From positions 58,051 to 122,050 of the forward strand of contig JAQGOF010000043.1 in NCBI GenBank assembly GCA_028293745.1: a stretch of DNA of 64,000 nucleotides, read 5' to 3'. The translations under genes were made by a program, and so were the position numbers. Positions 1-6,697 of this stretch are shown one piece after another. Position 1 is the first letter of the stretch. Each line of letters begins with the position of its first letter. This DNA comes from Gammaproteobacteria bacterium (GTDB lineage: Bacteria > Pseudomonadota > Gammaproteobacteria > Steroidobacterales > Steroidobacteraceae). A model generated the notes under the pieces. It had not been told where the DNA came from, made no database searches, and was given only the letters and a program-made list of their open reading frames with translations.

Positions 1-341
1 GGCACGAACAGGCTGATGTTCCAGGCCGAGTTGGGACTGTAGCTCACACCCGCCGTGACGTAGCGGTTGAGTGTTTCGCGCTCCAGCTCGTTGCCGTCCG
101 GCACACTCGAAATGGAGCGCGTGCCGCTGCGCAGCTGATCCTGATGGATGTAGTCGTACTGCAGGCTCACGCGTAAGCCGGCACTGGCGGAATAGCCCAT
201 GGCGGCATCGGAGCTGAGAGTGCAGCCGCAGCTCGCACAAGCGCTCGCCATCCGCGGGAGCGCCGCGGTCAGCGGAGTCAACAAGCAACAACACACGAGC
301 TGCGTGGTCGCACCACGGCGCACAAAAGTTGAAATTTTCAT
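1..341 (-). CDS. Outer-membrane protein with Cys-rich N-terminus, partial (3' end outside window)
   Basis: The gene reads leftwards and leaves the window, so only about the first 113 residues are visible. The ATG at 341 follows an AGGTGAGG-type ribosome site. A signal peptide of about 35 residues ends near an ASA site and is followed by a Cys-rich stretch, CASCGCTLSSD. Then come alternating polar/aromatic segments (LRVSLQYDYIHQDQLRSG, then SYSPNSAWNISLFVP) typical of outer-membrane beta-strands. Proteins with this mature N-terminus followed by a barrel occur widely in proteobacteria but have no firm function; the clustered cysteines suggest metal or haem/thiol chemistry, which is inference. 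The next gene upstream, also on the minus strand, is a DUF2946-like gene, so the two may be co-expressed. Confidence 0.7.
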   Translation of the reverse strand, partial: MKISTFVRRGATTQLVCCCLLTPLTAALPRMASACASCGCTLSSDAAMGYSASAGLRVSLQYDYIHQDQLRSGTRSISSVPDGNELERETLNRYVTAGVSYSPNSAWNISLFV

Positions 342-381
342 GACCTCACCTGAAAACGCAAAGGACAGGAATCGCACCTGC

Positions 382-411
382 GGCTCGAATCGGGCATGTG
401 GCTCGAATCGG
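382..411. repeat. Short direct repeat, 12 bp twice
   Basis: GGCTCGAATCGG occurs at 382-393 and again at 400-411, an 18-bp period. It lies in the 148-bp space between the DUF2946-like gene and the outer-membrane protein gene. A CGGCCC/GGGCCG hairpin sits beside it at 426-443. This may be a leader or a weak attenuator; no function is certain. Confidence 0.4.
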
Positions 412-489
412 CCCCCGGCCTGAAACGGCCCTGGGACGGGCCGGCAGCGTCTCACGACGCAAGTCAGGTGCGGCTGGCGTTGGATCGGA

Positions 490-942
490 TCAGGCGAGGC
501 GCGGAGGACCGCGCGGGGACTGCTGGCGTGTGGGACCGAAGCGGGAGTGGGTCTGCGCAACCTGGATAGGCGCCGCGCTCAGAGTTGCAAGTTGAACCGC
601 CGCCAGTACCGGCAATACAGGTAGTGGAGCGGGTCCCGAGCTCTGCGCGTAAGGACAGGTCGGATCCGTCTGCGCGTGATGATGCCCGGCGGCATGATCG
701 TGGGCGTGATGGCCCAGTGCGTAATGACCGTGTGTCTTTGTGGGTGATGTCCCGGGGGTTGCGCCGGGCGCGTCGGTATCACATAAGACGACTTCGAGCC
801 GCCCATCCACCGGCGCGAGCATGAAACCCGCGGGAACGAACGCCCGTAGACAGAGCATGGCCAGGACGAATGGAGCCGCCCGATGGCGGACGCCACCGTA
901 CCGCAAGCGTTTTGCTCCTCTGTTTAGGGCGTGCCCGCTCAT
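490..942 (-). CDS. DUF2946-like small membrane/exported protein (His-rich)
   Basis: This encodes 150 residues from the ATG at 942, chosen because GGAG lies 5 nt upstream at 948-951; the frame stays open further upstream but would run through the operator palindromes. A hydrophobic segment near the N-terminus (PFVLAMLCLRAFVPAGFML) is followed by a His-rich loop (HGHYALGHHAHDHAAGHHHAQ), a CPYAQSSG motif and a second hydrophobic helix. The order helix, Cys, CP(Y/F)A-motif, helix matches the DUF2946 family, often found beside metal (copper) transport or TonB receptor genes. The His-rich loop fits metal binding, which is inference. Two palindromes directly upstream suggest repressor control. Confidence 0.65.
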   Translation of the reverse strand: MSGHALNRGAKRLRYGGVRHRAAPFVLAMLCLRAFVPAGFMLAPVDGRLEVVLCDTDAPGATPGTSPTKTHGHYALGHHAHDHAAGHHHAQTDPTCPYAQSSGPAPLPVLPVLAAVQLATLSAAPIQVAQTHSRFGPTRQQSPRGPPRLA

Positions 943-951
943 CGTCGCTCC

Positions 952-971
952 GTGCGACGCATGCGTCGCAC
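952..971. promoter_or_regulatory. Perfect 20-bp palindrome, probable operator (site 1)
   Basis: GTGCGACGCATGCGTCGCAC reads the same on both strands. It begins directly next to the ribosome site of the DUF2946-like gene. It shares its GTGCGAC half-sites with a second dyad whose centre is exactly 40 bp away, about four helical turns, so a cooperative dimer-of-dimers repressor is likely. The cognate regulator is not identifiable here. Confidence 0.6.
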
Positions 972-991
972 TGTGCCTCGCGGCCCCACCC

Positions 992-1011
992 GTGCGACAC
1001 ACGTGTCGCAC
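992..1011. promoter_or_regulatory. Near-perfect 20-bp palindrome, probable operator (site 2)
   Basis: GTGCGACACACGTGTCGCAC has 9-bp inverted arms around a 2-bp centre. With site 1 it gives the consensus GTGCGACRC-N2-GYGTCGCAC. Both sites lie between the response-regulator gene and the DUF2946-like gene, upstream of the latter. Confidence 0.6.
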
Positions 1012-1076
1012 CCTAGCCGCATCATGCCCGCCACGATGCCCTAACGCCGCGAAGGCCGCAAGGTGGCAGTTCTGCC

Positions 1077-1097
1077 CAGGCATCAGGCATCAGGCAT
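1077..1097. repeat. Three tandem copies of a 7-bp unit (CAGGCAT)
   Basis: CAGGCAT is repeated exactly three times and ends one base before the stop codon of the LuxR-type regulator. Its position just after a stop codon makes slippage harmless. No function is evident. Confidence 0.6.
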
Positions 1098-1763
1098 TCA
1101 GCCGTTCTCGATGTGCCATTGCACTGCGCGTTGGATGAGCTCCGTTCCGTTGTGCAAATCGAGCTTCGCGCGAATGTGCTCGCGATGGGAGTCGATCGTG
1201 TGCACGCTGACGTTCAACTCTTGAGCAATCTCCCGCGTGCTCTTGCCTCGCCCGATCAACTGGAAAATCTGCAGCTCACGATCAGTCATTGTTTCGGTCC
1301 CGCCGTGCGCCACCCTGCTGCCAATCGCTTGCGCGATGAGGCGTTGAGCCATGGCGGCGCTCAGATATCGTTCGCCTCGAAGGACCGTGCGAAGCGCTTC
1401 CACCACCTGGCCCTGCAGCTCCTGTTTATTAATGTAGCCCAGGGCACCCGCACGCAGCGCACGCTCGGCGAAGAAGGATTCGTCGTAAGCGCTGACCACC
1501 AGCATCCGGGTATTCACGCCTGCGGCGACAATCCTCTTGATCAGGTCGATGCCGTGTCCGTTCCTGAGGGCAATATCCACTATGGCCACTGACGGCCGCT
1601 TGGTGACGATCAATTCCAACGCAGACTCGATGTCAGCCGCCTCGCCGCAAACCTCCATGTCTGGTTGCGCGCTGATCCGGGCGGCAAGCCCTTCGCGCAC
1701 CAGCGGATGGTCGTCTACTATCGCCACGGTCACACGCCCGGATGCTGATAACCTGTGCTCCAT
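1098..1763 (-). CDS. NarL/FixJ-type response regulator (REC-HTH_LuxR)
   Basis: The 221-residue two-domain regulator starts at the ATG at 1763, 5 nt after the stop of the kinase gene; longer starts would overlap the kinase. The receiver domain (residues 12-125) shows the acidic pair DD17-18, the phospho-acceptor Asp63 in VAIVDIALRNG and a conserved Lys in GALGYINKQ. The C-terminal HTH (about 150-215) carries TDRELQIFQLIGRGKSTREIA and the recognition helix VSVHTIDSHREHIRAKL. It should be phosphorylated by the adjacent kinase and bind DNA as a dimer. Target genes cannot be read from the sequence; the palindromes at 952-1011 are one candidate but unproven. Confidence 0.9.
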   Translation of the reverse strand: MEHRLSASGRVTVAIVDDHPLVREGLAARISAQPDMEVCGEAADIESALELIVTKRPSVAIVDIALRNGHGIDLIKRIVAAGVNTRMLVVSAYDESFFAERALRAGALGYINKQELQGQVVEALRTVLRGERYLSAAMAQRLIAQAIGSRVAHGGTETMTDRELQIFQLIGRGKSTREIAQELNVSVHTIDSHREHIRAKLDLHNGTELIQRAVQWHIENG

Positions 1764-1768
1764 GATAC

Positions 1769-4426
1769 TCAACCGTTCTGGGCTCGCGATACCGAGCAAG
1801 CTATGCACGTCCCACCATCGGGCCGTGGTTCGATTGCGAAGTGACCACCAATCATGGCGCAACGGTGCTCCATCAGGCGCAACCCAACACCCTTGCCGGA
1901 AACGCCGCCCGCCTGCAGGCCGATCCCGTTGTCCTGTACCTCGAGAATCAGCCGGCCCTCCACCTGCTCGAGGCGGATCCAGATGGCGCTCGCCTTCGCG
2001 TGACGCGTCGCATTGCTCACTGCCTCCTGCGCAATGCGATACAAATGAGTAGCTTCGTTGTCATTGTCAATCTCGACCGGCGATGGACATTCGAACCCGC
2101 AGGGCAGCCCGTGTATTTCCGTGGTCTGCCGGGCCAGCTCTGCGAGCGCGGTCATCAATCCCTCACGGTCCACCGGTACCGGCACCATTCCGCGTGCCAG
2201 CGAGCGCACCCGCTGATTGCACTGCTCGATGCCTCTTGCAACGCGGGCGGCTACCTGGCTCGCGGCGGTTGATCCACTGCGGCCGAGCGATTCGGCGAGA
2301 TTGAGTGCCAGCAATCCGAGCCCGGTGAGCTCCTGTTGCGTGCCATCGTGCAGCTCCTGGCCGATGCGCCGCTGCTCCAGCATCGCAACGTCGATGATTT
2401 CCTTCTGCAGCGCCTTGTGCTCCGTCATGTCGCGGGCCACTCCGACGAACAGGTCGCGGCCTTCAACCGCATTCAGGCTGAGCTGAATCGGGAAGATGGT
2501 GCCGTCCTTGCGGCGTCCGGAGATCTCATGGCTGCCCCCGATCAGACGCGAGGCATAGGCGCGAGCGGCGGTCGCCTTGTAACCGTAACGTCCAACCCGT
2601 TCCTGCGGAGGGATGAGCATGGCGACGTTTTCACCGATCACTTCGCTCGCCAGGTACCCGAAGATCCGCTCCGCGGCCCGGTTGAATGTTGCAATTCTGC
2701 CGAGTATGTCGATAGTCACGACGGCATCGGCCGTAGCATCCAGAATCGCGCGGATTTGCTCCTCGCTGTGCTGCAATTCAGCGGCACGCTCCGCCACGCG
2801 CTGCTCGAGCCTCATATTCAACATCCGGGTTTCATCTTCCGCGCGCCTGCGCGCCGTGATGTCCCGCTCAGTCGCCGCAAGGGATTCAGGGTTACCGGCG
2901 GCATCGAACAGCAAGGCGACGGTCGCCGAGACATCCACGATTCGTCCGTCCCGGGTCCGGCGCTGGGTATCGAAGGCCGGCATCGTCTCGCCGCGCGCCA
3001 CCCGCCGCATGACCTCCAGGGTGGAGTCGAGCCGCTCGCCCGTCATGAGGTCGCGGACATTCAACTTCAGCGCTTCCGCCTGCGTGTATCCGTAGAGTCG
3101 TTGTGCTCCCCGGTTCCAGGCGACGATGCGTCCATCGAAGTCCGTCACCACGATGGCATCCGCGGCGTCCCGCAACATGGCAGCGAAGCGGCGCAGCTGG
3201 GCATCCGATTCCACCTGGGCACTGATATCGACGAAAGTAACTACCACACCCCCGACGCGGGCACCCTCTGCCCGGCACACCTGCACCCGGCGCAGATAGC
3301 ATTTGTTTTGATAGCCCCGGACGGTCTTCTCGATCGCCGTGCGGGTCTCCATGGCGAGCTGCGAATCAATGGTGAGCTGCTCGTCAAACCCGCGCGCCAG
3401 CGCGCACCAGGGCCGGCCACGATCCGTGTCCCGCAGGTTCAGCAGGGTCGCGGCGCAGACGGTGAACCACTCCAGCCGCAACTGCGCATCCAGAGAGATG
3501 ATCGCAATGTGGGTTGCGGCCAGCAGCTCGCCCAGGTTGCGCTGCCCCCACTCGAGCTCTTCCACCTTCGCCGCCAGCTGACTGTTGATCGCGGCCAGTT
3601 CCTCATTCAGCGACTGGAGCTTCTCCTGCGAGGTCAGCAGGTCTTCGTGCGCCGATTGGAATTCCTTCTCCGTGGGCAGTGCACCAGCAAGCCGGCGCGG
3701 AATACTGGAAAGCCGGCAGAACGACTCGCGCGTGTTGTGCGCTGCCTCAACCGCCGCCGCAAGCAGTTTGAGCGGCGCGGGCTGATGCGCCGCGCCCAGC
3801 CGTCTGTAGACATACCCTTCCGCATCGATCGGCTGGAACAGGTCCGCCGACGGTGCAACGGGCTCGCCGGGATCGAGCAGCAGGTGGCCGCCTTCGTTCA
3901 GCGCAAAGTGCAGCAGCGAATACAGATTCGTGCGGTTCCCGGCGGCGAGCTGCGCGAGGGCGTTCAGGCAGTGGACGAAGTCGAGCCGCGAAAGCGGCGG
4001 GTCGTTCTCGAGATCATGGGTAGCAAACACGACGCAGTCGCGCAGCGCAGCACTCACCTGCAGACGGTTGCTGCCATAATGCTGAAAGAAACGCTGCAAA
4101 CGCTGCGCAGACACCCCGATCATATCCGACTCGGCGTACACACCCGCCCGCGCCACCTCGATGGAGTTTGTTTCGGTATCGGTGGCGAAGACCCTGAGAT
4201 TCGCCTGCCGGCCGTAGGTTTGGAAATGCTCGATCAGCAACATGGCAATGGAGTATGCCTCCTCGCCCGTTCCACAGGCGGGAATCCAGATACGCGCCGG
4301 ATTTTCGGGCGTGGCGCAGTCCAGCAAATCCTCCACAACCCATGCTTGGAGTGCGGTAATCGCCTGCGGCGTGCGAAAGAACGCACCGCAACACATCGGC
4401 AGCACGTTGTGCGATGCAGTAGGCAC
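1769..4426 (-). CDS. Hybrid sensor kinase: CheR-like domain, three PAS domains, HisKA_3/HATPase
   Basis: About 885 residues from a GTG at 4426 preceded by AGGAAG; an ATG at 4486 (905 residues) lacks a good ribosome site. Residues 1-230 form a CheR-type methyltransferase fold with the SAM loop WIPACGTGEEAYSIAML. The usual CheR motif FCRNVL is degenerate here (VHCLNAL), so methyl transfer may be lost. A coiled coil (about 250-310) leads into three PAS domains (about 310-430, 440-560 and 570-685). Then comes a HisKA_3 domain with the phospho-His in ELHDGTQQ (about residue 690) and an HATPase with NATRHAKA and DNGIGL. No membrane segment is visible, so it is a cytoplasmic sensor. The CheB domain common in such fusions is absent. 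It is the partner of the downstream regulator. Confidence 0.85.
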   Translation of the reverse strand: MPTASHNVLPMCCGAFFRTPQAITALQAWVVEDLLDCATPENPARIWIPACGTGEEAYSIAMLLIEHFQTYGRQANLRVFATDTETNSIEVARAGVYAESDMIGVSAQRLQRFFQHYGSNRLQVSAALRDCVVFATHDLENDPPLSRLDFVHCLNALAQLAAGNRTNLYSLLHFALNEGGHLLLDPGEPVAPSADLFQPIDAEGYVYRRLGAAHQPAPLKLLAAAVEAAHNTRESFCRLSSIPRRLAGALPTEKEFQSAHEDLLTSQEKLQSLNEELAAINSQLAAKVEELEWGQRNLGELLAATHIAIISLDAQLRLEWFTVCAATLLNLRDTDRGRPWCALARGFDEQLTIDSQLAMETRTAIEKTVRGYQNKCYLRRVQVCRAEGARVGGVVVTFVDISAQVESDAQLRRFAAMLRDAADAIVVTDFDGRIVAWNRGAQRLYGYTQAEALKLNVRDLMTGERLDSTLEVMRRVARGETMPAFDTQRRTRDGRIVDVSATVALLFDAAGNPESLAATERDITARRRAEDETRMLNMRLEQRVAERAAELQHSEEQIRAILDATADAVVTIDILGRIATFNRAAERIFGYLASEVIGENVAMLIPPQERVGRYGYKATAARAYASRLIGGSHEISGRRKDGTIFPIQLSLNAVEGRDLFVGVARDMTEHKALQKEIIDVAMLEQRRIGQELHDGTQQELTGLGLLALNLAESLGRSGSTAASQVAARVARGIEQCNQRVRSLARGMVPVPVDREGLMTALAELARQTTEIHGLPCGFECPSPVEIDNDNEATHLYRIAQEAVSNATRHAKASAIWIRLEQVEGRLILEVQDNGIGLQAGGVSGKGVGLRLMEHRCAMIGGHFAIEPRPDGGTCIACSVSRAQNG

Positions 4427-4719
4427 TGCAACTTCCTTTATTCTGTGCACTGCGACCGGTCCCCACGCGCCTGTCGTGGGCATCATAGCAGCACGTTTCG
4501 GGCCCCTGGAGATTCTCAGCGTGACACACGCAGTGCGGCGGCGGCAACGTCAACAGGCGTTCCGCGACGCAGCTAGTGAAATTCACCAGAGTGCATTGGC
4601 AGCCGGCGCGATTCCCTGGGCGTGGCTTTTCGACACAATGAGCGTGCCGCACTGCCGGGGCTGGCCGCCCGCCTCAAACAGTCAGACCAGGCTCAGATCC
4701 AACCTTGAAGAACACCGAC

Positions 4720-5169
4720 ATGAGCGAAGCGTACCAATACGATGATGGTTGCAGGCTGCTGATCTTCCGCTATGGCGACGACGAATGTCAGGCGCTGACA
4801 GCGCATTACGGCGGCATCCGGTTCAACCAGGTCAGATTGATGTTCCTGCCGCTGCGCGCCTTGCAGGACGTGCCGGATCGGGAGGAGATCGAAATGACAT
4901 TCAACATTTCGGGAATGCCTTTCGATCTGACCCGGCACGGCTTCGCCCACCCGAGCTGGTGGCGCATGGTGCCGCCGTCTGGAATAACACATCGTTGTAA
5001 CACCGCGGGATTCGGGCGGGTGTGGCGTAACATGCGCACCCGCACCGGTTTTCGCCTTCAGGGCGCACAGTATGCCGACGGGATGACAAAACTGACACTG
5101 GCGCTGCGCCCGATCTATCACGCACACCGCATCGAGCGTGGCGTCACCCCCCTTCCCGGCCGCCGTTAG
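4720..5169 (+). CDS. Hypothetical protein, 149 aa
   Basis: An open frame from ATG 4720 (an in-frame TTG at 4705 is possible) with only a weak GAAG ribosome site. The first 90 codons have the GC-rich third positions expected of this genome and read as a plausible soluble protein (YDDGCRLLIFRYGDDE, then LPLRALQDVPDREEIE). The last 55 codons look less gene-like and the stop coincides with the broken end of the TonB-receptor remnant on the other strand. The C-terminus may therefore be a product of the deletion that damaged that receptor. No family is recognised. This may be a real gene or a fortuitous frame. Confidence 0.4.
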   Translation: MSEAYQYDDGCRLLIFRYGDDECQALTAHYGGIRFNQVRLMFLPLRALQDVPDREEIEMTFNISGMPFDLTRHGFAHPSWWRMVPPSGITHRCNTAGFGRVWRNMRTRTGFRLQGAQYADGMTKLTLALRPIYHAHRIERGVTPLPGRR

Positions 5170-6557
5170 AAGCGGCTGCCGGTCGGATTGACGTCGTAGT
5201 AGAACTGCGGATTGATGTCTGCGGCATCCTGCGCGGTCAACACCACTCGCTTGAGCTTGAACCCGGTCTTGATGATGTGATCGCCCAGCCACTGCAGGCC
5301 GTTCAACGTCAGATCATCCTTTATGGCAGGTCCGCGCTGCGCCTTGTTTTGAGTAGCCAAGGGACTGGCCGGACCGACGTTGAGAACCAGCTCGTCCTGG
5401 TTCGGCTGGTAGGTGTAGTACGCCCCGTTGCCAAAAGTGCGCGCCGTGGGAGCGTTGAAGGCATCTTCAAACGTGGCCAACAACTCGTTGAACCACCGGT
5501 CCCCGGTATGCTGCCAGCGGGCGTCGACGCGAGTGTCATTGTTCTCCACCACCACACTCGTGGATGCCGCCTTGGCGACTCCGATGTTCGTGGCCTGCGT
5601 CTCCAGGCGGACCTTGGCACTCACCACGAACCGGTCCTTGTCGGTGGGCTCCCATTCGACCTTGCCGAAATACAAATCCTCTTTGAATGGCAGTGAAGAG
5701 GGTCCGAACTGTGCCGCGACATCAGCCGGCAACCGGGAGGCGCCGAGGACGTTGCCCGGCGTGACGGCAATCGGCGTGTCAAACCTCTTGCCCTCGTATG
5801 TGACGAAGAAATGGAGCCTGTCCTTGATGATCGGACCGCCGAAGGCCGCGCCGAACTCCTTGTCACTGGTTGGAGTCTTCTGGCCTGCATGCACCTCGGC
5901 AGGCGTCGCGGCGCGGAAGTTCTGTCCCGTGAACGAGCCGAAGGCCTCGCCGTGAAACTCGTTGGCGCCGGACTTGGTCTCAGCGGTCACCGCGGCGCTG
6001 GTGATCTGGTCATACTCGGCTTTGTAGTTGGAGGTGATGACCTTGTATTCGCCGATGGCGAGCTGCGGGAATGGATTACCCTGCGTGAAGAACTGCCCCG
6101 CCACGCCCCCTTCCTTGACGTAGTTCTTCTGACCCACACCGTCGATGAACACGTTGACCGCGCTGTCGTTCTGCGCCCCGCCGCGCAGTGAAGTATTGCC
6201 GTTCTTGTCCACGATGAACGCCATGCCGGGCACGGTGTCGGCAAACTCCAGGAAGTTGCGGGTGATCTGCGGAATGGTGTCGGTCTGAACCTGGGGAATG
6301 ATCGTGGCGATTTCGGAGGTTTTAACCTCGGTCGGCCGGGTGGTCCTGACGGTAACTGTTGCAAGCTCTTCGGTCGGTGCCTGCGGCTGCAGGTCCAGGG
6401 TGATCGTCGAGGCAACCGTGAGCGTAACGTTCTTTTCCGTGCCACCCCCCGCATCCACGCGATAAGTGCCATCTCGGAACAGACCCAGCGCAGCAAGATC
6501 GGTCCCCGCACCCATCGATTGCTGCAATGGTTGCGCGCGCATCGGCCGGGAGGGCAA
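5166..6557 (-). pseudogene. Remnant of Oar-like TonB-dependent receptor, truncated at both ends
   Basis: The open frame of 463 codons begins inside the carboxypeptidase-regulatory-like domain (LFRDGTYRVDAGG, then VTLTVASTITLDL) with no signal peptide. It continues through a plug domain (VKTSEIATIIPQVQTDTIPQ, RGGAQNDSAVNVFIDGVG) and the first barrel strands, and stops at NPQFYYDVNPTGSRF. Receptors of this family are normally around 1000 residues with a signal peptide, so the secretion signal and roughly the last half of the barrel are missing. The rest is not found in another frame nearby, so deletions rather than a single frameshift are likely. A protein without a signal peptide or full barrel could not work as a receptor. 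Confidence 0.75.
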
Positions 6558-6697
6558 GTTCCGGCAGGATCTCCCGTCCGCCCCCCGGCCATCGCCTTGC
6601 CTCTGTTGCGAGTCGAGTATTTATCGCACGTTGCGCATCATTGTGAAGCTTGTTATACCGGGGCGCGAATTTATGGGGGATGCGCCGGAGAATTCCA

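Noticed and set aside
2336..4576. 746-codon plus-strand frame
   Set aside because: It lies antisense to the histidine kinase. The kinase has full domain motifs, while this frame has none; GC-rich DNA gives such shadows.
4693..5292. 199-codon minus-strand frame
   Set aside because: Overlaps the receptor remnant in another frame; composition is not gene-like.
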